NCBI RefSeq assembly: GCF_002165375.2
Contig: NZ_CP032134.1
Location: 1,736,001-1,800,000, forward strand
Origin: Acinetobacter chinensis
Lineage (GTDB): Bacteria > Pseudomonadota > Gammaproteobacteria > Pseudomonadales > Moraxellaceae
Direction: 5' to 3'
DNA: 64,000 nt
Shown: piece by piece, positions 16,756 to 25,671 of the stretch
Numbering within the stretch: position 1 is the stretch's first letter
Layout: the number at the start of each line of letters is the position of its first letter
Program-made: the position numbers and the translations under genes
Notes under the pieces: model-generated
The model's database searches: none
What the model saw: only the letters and a program-made list of their open reading frames with translations
Told to the model about the DNA's origin: nothing

Positions 16756-17454
16756 ATGACAGTTACATTTTCAAATCACCGACAGATCAGAGAGGTTTCA
16801 ACTTTTTCAGAACTCGTAAATTCAAAATTTCAGGGTGAAACTAATGCCATTTGCTGGCATAGAAATCTTCATGGTGATTTTAATGAGATTACCAGTAAAC
16901 TGGAGTTAAAAGAAAATATTACTGAAGTTTCAGTTGAAGATCTTTTAGCGCTGCAACTTTCTGAGAACGGTCATTCAGCTAGGGAAATTATTCTCCAGGA
17001 TATTCAGCTGCTATCTGACTTTGGTGCATCTCCCTCCCTGAATCTTCTGAAATGCTATGAACGTGATGATGAACTGGATTTTATTTCAACGGACGTATAT
17101 TCATATCATGTAGATCGTTCTCTCATAGAAACCGACACTTTTTTATGCACCTATCATGGAGCTGCAAGTGATATCCTGCCAAATGATCAGGTGGAGCAAA
17201 AAATTCTGATTCCAGAAATCAGAAACAAACTCAAAGAGCTGCATGATGGATCTGAAGCTGAATTTGAATCATTTTTGAAAGAATACTTCTTTGATCTGCA
17301 CTATCAGCCCAAACCTACAGCCGAACCTTTAAATTTAGGTAATGGGCATCTGTGGCGTTTAGCTGTTGATCATCCGATACAACAGGTTTTACCCTGCATC
17401 CATCGCGCACCTGTTGAAACCATAGGTGAATATAGACTGCTTTTGATCTGTTAA
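16756..17454 (+). CDS. DUF1826 domain-containing protein
   Basis: 232 residues. The DUF1826 signature is recognisable: FHVD-like HVDRSLIETDTFLCTYHGA in the middle and HLWRLAVDHPIQQVLPCIHR near the C-terminus. The family is widespread in proteobacteria and its function is not established; the conserved His and Cys residues suggest metal binding, which is inference. No signal peptide or membrane segment. A GGA precedes the ATG at close spacing. The pirin gene follows 194 bp later in the same direction, perhaps with its own promoter. Confidence 0.75.
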   Translation: MTVTFSNHRQIREVSTFSELVNSKFQGETNAICWHRNLHGDFNEITSKLELKENITEVSVEDLLALQLSENGHSAREIILQDIQLLSDFGASPSLNLLKCYERDDELDFISTDVYSYHVDRSLIETDTFLCTYHGAASDILPNDQVEQKILIPEIRNKLKELHDGSEAEFESFLKEYFFDLHYQPKPTAEPLNLGNGHLWRLAVDHPIQQVLPCIHRAPVETIGEYRLLLIC

Positions 17455-17648
17455 GGCTCCCTTATGAACATCACCAGATAATGGAGAGAATGATCGTCAG
17501 ATATCTGGTTCCAGTAAAAATTGTCACTCTGCCTGTTGAAACTGTATCGTTCTAAAAATCACACCAAGCTTCCCATTTCTGGTGCTTCATCGGTAAATTA
17601 AAAACAATACTATTAACTCAGATAAAAAATTAAATCTGGAGTATGACA

Positions 17649-18371
17649 ATGTTTGATATGCGCTTATCTCATGCACGTGGTGCAGCTCATCATGGCTGGT
17701 TACAATCAAAACATACATTTTCATTTGCTGATTACTGGGACCCAAAACAGGTCGGTTTCTCTGACCTGCTGGTGATCAATGACGATACAGTAGCACCGTC
17801 AAAAGGCTTTGGTACACATCCACACCATAACATGGAAATTATTTCCTATGTGCTTGAAGGTGCTCTGGAGCATAAAGATTCCATGGGTACAGGTTCAGTT
17901 ATTGTCCCTGGTGATATTCAGCTGATGAGTGCAGGTCATGGTGTTGCACACAGTGAGTTTAATCACTCTGCTCAGGAAAATGTACATTTCTTACAGATCT
18001 GGGTGGTGCCTGATCAAGTGAATACAGCACCGGGATATCAGCAGATTCATATTGCTCCTGAAGATAAACGCGGTAAATTTCATCTGATGATATCTCCTGA
18101 AGGTGGTGAAAAAACACTTGCCATTAAACAGGATATCAATATTTATTCAGGTCTGTTTGATGGCCATGAAACTGCGGATTTCGTCATTCCTGAAGGTCGC
18201 TATGTTTATTTACACGTAGCCAAAGGCAGTGTGGATGTAAATGGTAAAACATTTAATACAGGTGACGCTGCCCGTATCCGCGAAGGTGGTACGCTTTCCT
18301 TCAGTCAGGGTAATCAGGCAGAAATCCTGATTTTTGATATGCGCCCTGAAGAAATCCCAAGCATGGCTTAA
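17649..18371 (+). CDS. Pirin-family bicupin protein
   Basis: 240 residues with two cupin domains. The metal-binding motif of pirins is present: FGTHPHHNMEIISYVLEG, with a further His and Glu in GHGVAHSEFN. E. coli YhhW of this family has quercetinase activity in vitro; the physiological role here is unknown. ATG 17649 is preferred to 17643 because the GGAG lies 8 bases before it and only 2 before the other. A strong terminator follows. Confidence 0.87.
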   Translation: MFDMRLSHARGAAHHGWLQSKHTFSFADYWDPKQVGFSDLLVINDDTVAPSKGFGTHPHHNMEIISYVLEGALEHKDSMGTGSVIVPGDIQLMSAGHGVAHSEFNHSAQENVHFLQIWVVPDQVNTAPGYQQIHIAPEDKRGKFHLMISPEGGEKTLAIKQDINIYSGLFDGHETADFVIPEGRYVYLHVAKGSVDVNGKTFNTGDAARIREGGTLSFSQGNQAEILIFDMRPEEIPSMA

Positions 18372-18382
18372 CTGACTGAAAA

Positions 18383-18412
18383 AGCATGAATGAATCCATT
18401 CATGCTTTTTTT
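18383..18412 (+). terminator. Intrinsic terminator after the pirin gene
   Basis: AGCATGAATG and CATTCATGCT form a 10-bp stem with a four-base loop, followed by a T-run. Confidence 0.88.
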
Positions 18413-18627
18413 ATCTGAATCTCTCCACGGGCATTCAACCTTGCCCTGCACTGTTGATTACTACCATACAGTAATTGTAGAGAAAGATTCATGTTCTGAG
18501 TTTCAGCTTGAATGGATAAATCCATTATATATCACTGGAAATGCTGCAATCTTTCACATGGTTTTTCATCATCTATACTGGATATCTGTCAGAAACCATT
18601 CTGATTTTTTCTGTAAAGCCATGGTTT

Positions 18628-19266
18628 TTAATAAAAGTTTTTGCTCGAACTGACAACTTTACCAATAATTTCCACATCTGAAGCTTCATTTAAGTTCAGC
18701 TCCATTGGAGGATAGATTTTATTATCAGAAATCAGTAAAAGTGAGCCGTTCAGCAATTTCTGAATCCGTTTAACCCAAAGCGTATCCTGGCTCCGGATTA
18801 CATAAATATGTCCATCATGAGGCATTTTTTCAGCAGTATTGACCAGTAATGAATCCTGATCACTGATGGTAGGTTCCATTGAGTCGCCACGGGTAAACAC
18901 GACGTATAAATCTTTTTCTTTCAGTCCACGGCTGTTTAACCAGTCTTTTCTAAAAGCCATGCAGTATGCAGAACTGTCTTCCATGCCCACAAATGCACCA
19001 GCACCTGCAGATACCTCTATATCCTCTCTGACTGGAATCAAGCCAAATTCGTCCATGACAGAACTGGTCGCATCCTGACTTTGTCCATTCAGAATATAAT
19101 CAACATTCACACCATATTCTGCGAGTAAAAAAAGTTTATCCATGGGGATATTGCCTTTTTCGCTCCAGTTATAGAGTGAATTCCTTGCAACTCCTGCCTT
19201 TCGAGCAAGTTCACTGACGCCTATTCTTTCAATTTCTGAGCGTAAACGTTGCATAAATTTACTCAA
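18628..19266 (-). CDS. CI/LexA-type S24 repressor
   Basis: 212 residues. An N-terminal helix-turn-helix (residues 10-40, VSELARKAGVARNSLYNW) precedes an S24 peptidase-like domain with the catalytic pair S129 (GDSMEPT) and K166 (WVKRIQK). An Ala-Gly at residues 88-90 (EVSAGAGAF) is a plausible self-cleavage site. Such repressors are phage-type and are inactivated after DNA damage by RecA-stimulated autocleavage. Upstream is a set of TTCAAA palindromes (19289-19442) and a divergent small membrane protein, so it probably represses both itself and that gene. No other phage genes are present, so it is a free-standing regulator or a prophage relic. Confidence 0.88.
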   Translation of the reverse strand: MSKFMQRLRSEIERIGVSELARKAGVARNSLYNWSEKGNIPMDKLFLLAEYGVNVDYILNGQSQDATSSVMDEFGLIPVREDIEVSAGAGAFVGMEDSSAYCMAFRKDWLNSRGLKEKDLYVVFTRGDSMEPTISDQDSLLVNTAEKMPHDGHIYVIRSQDTLWVKRIQKLLNGSLLLISDNKIYPPMELNLNEASDVEIIGKVVSSSKNFY

Positions 19267-19288
19267 AGCACGACCCCTTTACAAAATT

Positions 19289-19442
19289 ATGTTCAAAATT
19301 TTGAACATTTTTGTTGAAATATTCAAATTATTGAGCAATCATATATCTCAAGCAGGATGGATTCAAGTAAAACCTCCAGGTTTAAAGAACAGTTTGATCT
19401 TAAATTAAACACTTGAATTTGTTTCTGCTCAATAATTTGAAC
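19289..19442. promoter_or_regulatory. Operator cluster between the repressor and a small membrane protein gene
   Basis: Contains a perfect 20-bp palindrome ATGTTCAAAATTTTGAACAT (19289-19308), a TTGAA-ATA-TTCAA palindrome (19313-19325), and a pair of 15-bp inverted copies, TTCAAATTATTGAGC (19322-19336) and GCTCAATAATTTGAA (19427-19441). All share the half-site TTCAAA. Position and number fit binding of the adjacent CI-like repressor at two divergent promoters, with possible looping between the outer sites. Confidence 0.65.
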
Positions 19443-19475
19443 ATATTTACATATATCTGAACATGGAGCAATAAT

Positions 19476-19616
19476 ATGAAATCAGATTCTATTTCTATAA
19501 TGTTACTTTTTGTCACTTTTTTCAGTTTTGCAGGCTGGTATATGGCAGAAACAGACAATCAGATTCTGGCTCAGGAAAACTCTCAACTGAAAGCTCAGAC
19601 GATCCATCATGAATAG
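19476..19616 (+). CDS. 46-residue single-pass membrane peptide
   Basis: ATG 19476 with GGAG 7 bases upstream. The peptide has one hydrophobic helix at residues 8-22 (IMLLFVTFFSFAGWYM) and a polar tail (AETDNQILAQENSQLKAQ) that could form a short coiled coil. It is divergent from the S24 repressor and directly behind its operator cluster, so it is probably repressor-controlled and possibly SOS-inducible. No family is recognised. It resembles DNA-damage-induced small membrane proteins in layout only; function unknown. Confidence 0.6.
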   Translation: MKSDSISIMLLFVTFFSFAGWYMAETDNQILAQENSQLKAQTIHHE

Positions 19617-19634
19617 TAATCAGCTACTTCCATC

Positions 19635-19664
19635 AAAAAAGGCAAACGTAATTATACATTTGCC
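19635..19664 (-). terminator. Terminator-like hairpin downstream of the OsmC-YcaO gene
   Basis: On the minus strand GGCAAA and TTTGCC form a stem followed by TTTTTT, about 80 bp after the OsmC-YcaO stop. A second hairpin (CTGCAAAT / ATTTGCAG, 19712-19731) lies between. Confidence 0.6.
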
Positions 19665-19744
19665 TGAATTGAATCCTTACCCTGTCTGAAGCTGAACTTC
19701 AGTAAAGAGAACTGCAAATGTCGATTTGCAGCATTTATGGATAG

Positions 19745-21949
19745 TTAAAGGTTGGAACTTACAAAGTTTTTACGTGCTTTATGCAGCTTTTTATAGCTGT
19801 CTATCAAACGTAAATGACGATCCAATCCTTCTAGTTGCATACTGGTTTCGGTCAAACCATGGAAGCGGATACTGCCGTCCATAGAACCAATGACTGCGTC
19901 CATTCTTTCATCGCCAAACATGCGACGGAAATTATATTCATAGTCATTCAGATCCAGGTCATCATCAAGTTCAACTTCCAGCACGACATTCAGTGCCTGA
20001 TAGAACAATCCGCGTTCCACTGTATTGGTGTTGTACTGAAGAAACTGTTCCACCAGCTCTTTGGCTTCTTCAAATGCCTGTAATGCCATGTAAATGAGTA
20101 ACTTTAATTCAAGTATGGTCAACTTTCCCCAGACAGTATTGTCATCAAACTCAATACCAATCAGGGTGACGATATCGGTGTAATCATCCACCTCCACCTC
20201 TTCCAGTCGCTCAACAAGTGCTTCAAGCTGTTCTTCATCCAGACGATGCAGATTTAAGATATCTTCACGGAACAGTAAAGCTTTATTGGTGTTATCCCAG
20301 ATCAGATCTTCCACCAGATAAATTTCAGAATAACCTGGTACCAGTATACGACAGGCTGTTGCGCCCAGGTGTTTATAAACAGCCATATAAACTTCTTTGC
20401 CCATATCTTTGAGGATGCCGAACAAAGCTTCCGCTTCCTGAGCATTGGCATCTTCACCGTTGGAGCTGAAGTCCCATTCCACAAAGTCATAATCTGACGC
20501 TGAGCTAAAGAAACGCCATGACACTACACCGCTGGAATCAATAAAGTGTTCTACAAAATTGTTTGGTTCAGTAACGGCATTGCTGCTGAAAGTCGGTTTT
20601 GGCAGATCATTCAGGCCTTCAAAACTACGACCCTGCAGAAGTTCTGTCAGACTGCGCTCCAGAGCCACTTCAAGTTTTGGATGTGCTCCAAAAGAAGCAA
20701 ATACACCACCAGTACGTGGGTTCATCAGCGTTACGCACATGACCGGATACTTTCCACCCAGAGAGGCGTCTTTTACAAGAACAGGAAAGCCCTGTTCTTC
20801 CAGTCCCTGGATGCCTGCCACAATACCTGGATACTTGTTCAGTACTTCCTGTGGAACGTCAGGCAGTGTAATTTCACCTTCGAGAATTTCACGTTTTACA
20901 GCACGTTCAAAAATTTCAGACAGACATTGTACCTGAGCTTCAGCAAGTGTATTACCGGCACTCATACCATTACTTAAATACAGGTTTTCAATCAGATTGG
21001 ATGGAAAGTAAACGGTCTCTCCATCTGACTGACGCACAAAAGGCAATGAGCAGATACCACGCTCAGTTTTTCCTGAGTTGGTGTCATAAAGATGCGTGCC
21101 CAATAATTCTTTTTCAGGGTTATAAATTGCGAGCGTATTTTTATCCAGTATTTCTTTAGGTAACTGACCTTTTGGACCTGGTTTGAACCATTTTTCATCT
21201 GGATAATGCACAAATTCAGCATTGGCAATATCCTCTCCCCAGAACTGATCATTGTAGAAAAAGTTACAGTTCAGACGCTCAATAAACTCACCCAGTGCTG
21301 AAGCAAGCGCACTTTCCTTGGTCGCCCCTTTACCATTGGTAAAGCACATAGGCGCTTGTGCATCACGGACATGCAATGACCATACATTGGGGACAATATT
21401 TCGCCATGAGGCAATTTCAATTTTCATCCCCAAACCTGCCAGAATACCTGACATATTGGCAATAGTCTGTTCCAGCGGCAGGTCTTTGCCTGGAATATAC
21501 GTTGTATTTTCAGATTTAAGACTCGGCATGAGCAATGCCTGAGCATCAGCATCAATACTTTCAACTTCTTCAATAATAAACTCAGGACCGGTCTGAATGA
21601 CTTTTTTAACAGTACAGCGGTCGATGGAACGTAAGATTCCCTGACGGTCTTTTTCAGAAATATCAGCCGGTAATTCAACCTGAATTTTAAAAATCTGTTT
21701 ATAGCGGTTTTCAGGGTCTACTATATTGTTCTGTGACAGACGGATATTGTCTGTTGGAATATCACGGGCTGCACAGTACACTTTGACAAAGTAAGCTGCA
21801 CACAGCGCTGAAGATGCAAGAAAATAATCAAAAGGACCCGGTGCTGAACCATCCCCTTTGTATCGGATGGGTTGGTCGGCAATGACCGTAAAATCATCGA
21901 ATTTTGCTTCCTGACGAAGATTATCGAGATAATTGACCTTGATTTCCAT
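19745..21949 (-). CDS. OsmC-YcaO fusion protein
   Basis: 734 residues from ATG 21949, preferred over 21979 because AGGTG precedes it. Residues 1-125 are an OsmC/Ohr-like domain (QPIRYKGDGSAPGPFDYFLA, then SSALCAAYFVKVYCAARDIP). Residues about 165-560 are a YcaO domain with ATP-binding acids in SALGEFIERLNC and AQVQCLSEIFERAVKREI. The rest is an acidic helical TPR-like region. YcaO enzymes use ATP to activate peptide backbones; E. coli YcaO is linked to beta-methylthiolation of ribosomal protein S12 by RimO. The role of the OsmC half is not established. It stands alone with its own terminator. Confidence 0.85.
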   Translation of the reverse strand: MEIKVNYLDNLRQEAKFDDFTVIADQPIRYKGDGSAPGPFDYFLASSALCAAYFVKVYCAARDIPTDNIRLSQNNIVDPENRYKQIFKIQVELPADISEKDRQGILRSIDRCTVKKVIQTGPEFIIEEVESIDADAQALLMPSLKSENTTYIPGKDLPLEQTIANMSGILAGLGMKIEIASWRNIVPNVWSLHVRDAQAPMCFTNGKGATKESALASALGEFIERLNCNFFYNDQFWGEDIANAEFVHYPDEKWFKPGPKGQLPKEILDKNTLAIYNPEKELLGTHLYDTNSGKTERGICSLPFVRQSDGETVYFPSNLIENLYLSNGMSAGNTLAEAQVQCLSEIFERAVKREILEGEITLPDVPQEVLNKYPGIVAGIQGLEEQGFPVLVKDASLGGKYPVMCVTLMNPRTGGVFASFGAHPKLEVALERSLTELLQGRSFEGLNDLPKPTFSSNAVTEPNNFVEHFIDSSGVVSWRFFSSASDYDFVEWDFSSNGEDANAQEAEALFGILKDMGKEVYMAVYKHLGATACRILVPGYSEIYLVEDLIWDNTNKALLFREDILNLHRLDEEQLEALVERLEEVEVDDYTDIVTLIGIEFDDNTVWGKLTILELKLLIYMALQAFEEAKELVEQFLQYNTNTVERGLFYQALNVVLEVELDDDLDLNDYEYNFRRMFGDERMDAVIGSMDGSIRFHGLTETSMQLEGLDRHLRLIDSYKKLHKARKNFVSSNL

Positions 21950-22106
21950 GCGGGACACCTGAGTATTCCTGTTCAGCATTGCTGAAATAAGGAATATAAA
22001 AATGAAATAATATGTATATCCAGACTATGATTTTGATCGGACACACATATATAAATAAGAAAAACAATGTTTTAAAGTTGAAAAATACAGTGCTGAAAGA
22101 CTGATT

Positions 22107-22369
22107 ATGCCCTTAAAAACAGATTCGAAAATAATGACCTGTGATTTTACCGAATTATTCACATCAATGGACGACTTTTATCAGTACTTCACTGTTATTT
22201 TTTAAATGGTTCTGACTTCTATTACTGGGATTTTTATTCAAAGCCTGTTCTTCGTCATACATACACTGGTGAACAGATGAAAGTTCTGCATACTTCAGAT
22301 ACATTAGACGATCCATATTTTAATCCGAATATCCATAATTCAACATTCAGGGAAAGTTTTCTGTCATGA
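22107..22369 (+). pseudogene. Small gene broken at a T6 run, overlapping the PaaX-family gene
   Basis: From ATG 22107 the frame runs 32 codons and stops just after six T residues (22198-22203). One extra T would join it to a frame that continues for about 55 codons (NGSDFYYWDFYSKP..., FNPNIHNSTF) and ends in a TGA overlapping the next ATG as ATGA (22366-22369). The combined protein of about 87 residues is not recognised. The coupling overlap with the PaaX-family gene argues that the second part is, or was, translated. It could be a true frameshift, a phase-variable tract or a sequencing error. Confidence 0.5.
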
Positions 22370-23160
22370 CATCGTTAAAACTGAATGCAAAGACCCTGGT
22401 TATAGATCTTTTACTTGCAGCATCAGACCGTCCTATTACGATCAGACAACTCATCTCCGCTGCCCGGTTATTTGATATTTCAGAGAATCAGATGCGGGTT
22501 GCTACAACCCGCCTGTGTAATGAACATAAAATTGAAGCAATTTCACGAGGGACTTACCGGCTTGCACAGCAGTCTCATGACTGGGCTGATATTATTGTCA
22601 ATCGACAGCAAGGCATTTTAAAAACCAGACCCTGGCAACAACAGTACATTGCTGTTTTCAGTAACAGTCTGGGACGGGTTGACCGTACAGCACTGAGCAG
22701 TCGTGAACGGGCATTGAAACGGTTTGGGTTTAAAGAACTGGAACAGGGAGTTTTCATCCGTCCGGATAATTTAACACTGACCCTGGGTGATATTTTTCGT
22801 GAACTGGTAAACGCCGGTGTAGAGCCGACCGTTAAAATTGCATTGATTCATTCATTTGATGAAAAAACACAGCAGTCCATTCCAAAGCTGTGGGATACCT
22901 CAAAATTTGAAAAAAATTATATTAAATACAATACCATTATTGAGAAATGGCTTGCTGAATACCCTCATCTGAATATCAATGATGCAGCCAGAGAATCGTT
23001 TTTACTGGGGCGGGAGACCATTGCTTTATTGATGACTGATCCTCTGCTTCCTGAAGCATTTGTTGATGTGAACCTGCGTGACCGGTTTATTCAGAATGTG
23101 ATTGAACTGGATCAGACAGGTTTAAAAATATGGCATTCACTGAATACAGAAGTATTATAA
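22366..23160 (+). CDS. PaaX-family transcriptional regulator
   Basis: 264 residues. An N-terminal winged helix (PITIRQLISAARLFDISENQMRVATTRL, cut here to the ARLFDISENQMRVATTRL stretch) is followed by the PaaX central and C-terminal regions. PaaX represses phenylacetate-degradation genes and responds to phenylacetyl-CoA. No paa gene is near, so this is a family member with another target. A fatty-acid desaturase gene starts 122 bp downstream in the same direction. It overlaps a damaged small gene by ATGA. Confidence 0.8.
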   Translation: MTSLKLNAKTLVIDLLLAASDRPITIRQLISAARLFDISENQMRVATTRLCNEHKIEAISRGTYRLAQQSHDWADIIVNRQQGILKTRPWQQQYIAVFSNSLGRVDRTALSSRERALKRFGFKELEQGVFIRPDNLTLTLGDIFRELVNAGVEPTVKIALIHSFDEKTQQSIPKLWDTSKFEKNYIKYNTIIEKWLAEYPHLNINDAARESFLLGRETIALLMTDPLLPEAFVDVNLRDRFIQNVIELDQTGLKIWHSLNTEVL

Positions 23161-23282
23161 ATATCTGATTTAAAACTTATATCAGGTAAATACTTTTTAT
23201 TACATTTTTAAAAATAAAATTTATTTCTATGTAATAAAGTGAGTTATATTAATTATCAATACCAATAAAATGGATTATAAAA

Positions 23283-24287
23283 ATGAATACCCGTGTCAGT
23301 GTGACTGAATTATTCAGCAGGGACGAAATTAAAGAACTCACTACAGCATCAGATCTGCATGGTGCATGGGCTGTCGGCTCTACATGGGCAATTATTGCAG
23401 CAACATTTGCAGGGGTGGCATATTACTGGGAGTACGCCCCCATCTGGGCAAAAGTGCTAATGATTGCGGTTGCCCTGGCAATACTCGCAGGTCGGCAGTT
23501 ATGCCTTGCTATATTAATGCATGATGCATCTCACAGTAGCTTATTTAAAACCAGATGGCTCAATGATGTTGCAGTTGACTGGCTCTGTGCCCGTCCTATA
23601 TGGAATGATTTACATAAGTATCGGGCGCATCACATGCGACACCACGCAAAAACATCTTTACCTGAAGATCCTGATCTGAGTCTGGTCGCAGGTTTTCCTG
23701 TGACAAAGAAGTCCCTGCTGCGCAAATTTACCCGTGACTTGACAGGATTGACCGGTGTTAAATTTCTGTTTGGTCGCTTACTGATGGATCTGGATATACT
23801 TGAATGGACGGTATCCAATGATCAGAAACGTATTCCTCAGAATGGAAAAACACTAAAAGATTATGCACTGTCCTTATTCAAAAACAGTTCGGGTGCCGTA
23901 ATCAGCAATGCTGTGATTTTTGGAGCTTTATGGCGTGCAGGACACCCTGGACTCTATGCGTTGTGGCCTTTGGCCTATACCGTACCTTTTCCGCTGTTTA
24001 TCCGAATCCGTTCAATGGCTGAGCACGCAGGAATGCAAACCAGCCATTCAGCCCTGACCAATACCAGAACAACACATGCAGGTTTACTCGCACGTTCTTT
24101 TGTTGCCCCGATTCATGTCAATTTTCATCAGGAACATCATCTGATGGCTTCAGTTCCTTATTTTAAATTACCACGTATGCATCGTGTACTTCGTGAGCGT
24201 GGCTTTGTAGATCACCCACCCACCTATGTTGAAGTGATTAATTCTTTGTCACAGAAGAAAGCCGTAATACCCGAAACGACTGCATAA
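23283..24287 (+). CDS. Membrane fatty-acid desaturase
   Basis: 334 residues. The three histidine boxes of the non-haem di-iron desaturases are present: HDASH at residues 80-84, HKYRAHHMRHH at 111-121 and HVNFHQEHH at about 278-286, between hydrophobic helices (about 35-78 and 195-235). These integral membrane enzymes insert double bonds into acyl chains or hydroxylate related lipids; substrate and position cannot be read here. It lies downstream of a PaaX-family regulator that may control it. A very strong terminator follows. Confidence 0.87.
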   Translation: MNTRVSVTELFSRDEIKELTTASDLHGAWAVGSTWAIIAATFAGVAYYWEYAPIWAKVLMIAVALAILAGRQLCLAILMHDASHSSLFKTRWLNDVAVDWLCARPIWNDLHKYRAHHMRHHAKTSLPEDPDLSLVAGFPVTKKSLLRKFTRDLTGLTGVKFLFGRLLMDLDILEWTVSNDQKRIPQNGKTLKDYALSLFKNSSGAVISNAVIFGALWRAGHPGLYALWPLAYTVPFPLFIRIRSMAEHAGMQTSHSALTNTRTTHAGLLARSFVAPIHVNFHQEHHLMASVPYFKLPRMHRVLRERGFVDHPPTYVEVINSLSQKKAVIPETTA

Positions 24288-24324
24288 CACAGACCCAGTA
24301 AATACTCTGGGAAATATTCAGAAG

Positions 24325-24364
24325 CTGCCTTATTTCAGTTGTCACTGAAATAAGGCAGTTTTTT
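24325..24364 (+). terminator. Intrinsic terminator after the desaturase gene
   Basis: A 14-bp perfect stem (CTGCCTTATTTCAG / CTGAAATAAGGCAG, loop of six) is followed by TTTTTT. Confidence 0.92.
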
Positions 24365-24632
24365 GTGATTGGTATTTCACTGCAAAAATGTGGCTATGCT
24401 GAACCAGGTCATAAATATCAGCGGATGATGTTGTGGTGTCAGAGTACTTACTACAAACTGCACAATAGAAGTGTTACTGGCAAAGAGAAATCACGAGAAG
24501 ATTATGAGTAAAAATTATTTTTTTAATCATCAGAAAGAAATGCATAGGTGTCATGTAATGACAGCAGCGGTCTGATTGAAATAAATCTGAGTGTATCCGT
24601 GGAGAAAAATACACTCAGAATCAGTTTCTGTT
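24365..24632. other. Intergenic region with an uncertain 48-codon frame
   Basis: After the desaturase terminator a plus-strand frame from GTG 24365 to TAA 24511 encodes a hydrophilic peptide (including KYQRMMLWCQSTYYKLHN) unlike random AT-rich spacer. It has no ribosome site and no recognised relative, so it may be a gene fragment. The remainder, up to the convergent hydrolase gene, shows nothing further. Confidence 0.2.
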
Positions 24633-25523
24633 TTATGACAGAACTTTGGCTGCTTTGGTCTTATCAGCCAGCTCATAAATCAAATCCTGCAAAGCCAGCA
24701 TTTGTGCACGGTTATCATGATCCCATGGATGATAATTTGGGCGGAAATAATCAATATAATTGCCCAGTTGTTTACGCAAAGCACCAACTTCACCAAAGGT
24801 ATATCTGTACGCTTTACGCCATGCTGAGAGATCAGTCAGTTTCTTCTCATCCATCACGATTTTGGTAAATACAGGCAGTACAAAGCCCCAAAACACGACC
24901 GTTGCAGCCACTAAACCAAAGCTACGCAATAAATAAGCATAGATGCCCTGACCCATTGCCGTATTCCACACATCGTAAGCCACTGCTTTATGTTCAGTTT
25001 CCTCGAAAGCATGCCAACGCCAAATATTGGCATAATGTTCTTCTGCACCCTCAAATAATTCAGGGATCTGTAAAACTGAATCTGCAAGCAACGCTGTAAA
25101 ATGTTCAAGCGCAATCGTTGCACTTAACCAGTATGATGCAGGTAAATGCTTTTTCATCAGACCAAAAACATCAAGTACGAAACTTTCAAACTGCGGTGCA
25201 ATTGAATTTCGCTCAAACAGGGCTCTGTTATAGTCCTCGTGCTCACGACCATGCATGGCTTCCTGACCAATAAATGCAGTCACTGCTTTCTTCAGTTCTG
25301 GATCTTCGACTAGATCACGATGCGCACGGACAGCATCAATGAAGAAACGTTCACCGATAGGTAAAACGATTGAAAATGTATTCAGTAATGCTGTAAAAAT
25401 AGGTCCAGCTGAAGTATGCCAGTCTGCAATACGGTCTGCCGGCAAATCAAAACGAATATCACGCCGAATCGGTAGTGGCTCATGATAAGTCGCAGACTTT
25501 ATAAATTTTTTTAAAATACCCAT
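24633..25523 (-). CDS. Predicted metal-dependent hydrolase (PF10118 type)
   Basis: 296 residues. Family features are an N-terminal FDLPADRIADWHTSAGPIFT region, then Glu/His-rich helices with ERFFIDAVRAHRDLV, FIGQEAMHGREHEDYN and WRWHAFEETEHKAVAYDVWN. The repeated ExxH pattern resembles di-metal helical bundles of the ferritin-like type. The biochemical activity is not established. One hydrophobic segment near residues 200-222 suggests membrane contact. It lies just beyond the thiolase/SDR-MaoC-SCP2 genes on the same strand and could share their lipid metabolism. Confidence 0.75.
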   Translation of the reverse strand: MGILKKFIKSATYHEPLPIRRDIRFDLPADRIADWHTSAGPIFTALLNTFSIVLPIGERFFIDAVRAHRDLVEDPELKKAVTAFIGQEAMHGREHEDYNRALFERNSIAPQFESFVLDVFGLMKKHLPASYWLSATIALEHFTALLADSVLQIPELFEGAEEHYANIWRWHAFEETEHKAVAYDVWNTAMGQGIYAYLLRSFGLVAATVVFWGFVLPVFTKIVMDEKKLTDLSAWRKAYRYTFGEVGALRKQLGNYIDYFRPNYHPWDHDNRAQMLALQDLIYELADKTKAAKVLS

Positions 25524-25671
25524 GATTTATCCTGCCTTCATGTTTATCATTGAAATGATGTCCTTACTGAAATTGTACCTAGCTGAATACAATTCCATAG
25601 GTCATTTCGACTCATTTATATGTCATTGCATCTCTTTTTTTACATTTAAGCCATATTCAGTCACATCAATA

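Noticed and set aside
18628..19616. Prophage in the region of the CI-like repressor
   Set aside because: No integrase, structural, lysis or replication genes and no attachment repeats were seen around it.
20546..20977. Long plus-strand open frames opposite the OsmC-YcaO gene
   Set aside because: They are antisense to a well-conserved domain and have no features of their own.
24365..24511. 48-codon frame after the desaturase terminator considered as a gene
   Set aside because: GTG start inside the T-run of the terminator, no ribosome site and no known relative; kept only as a note in the intergenic entry.
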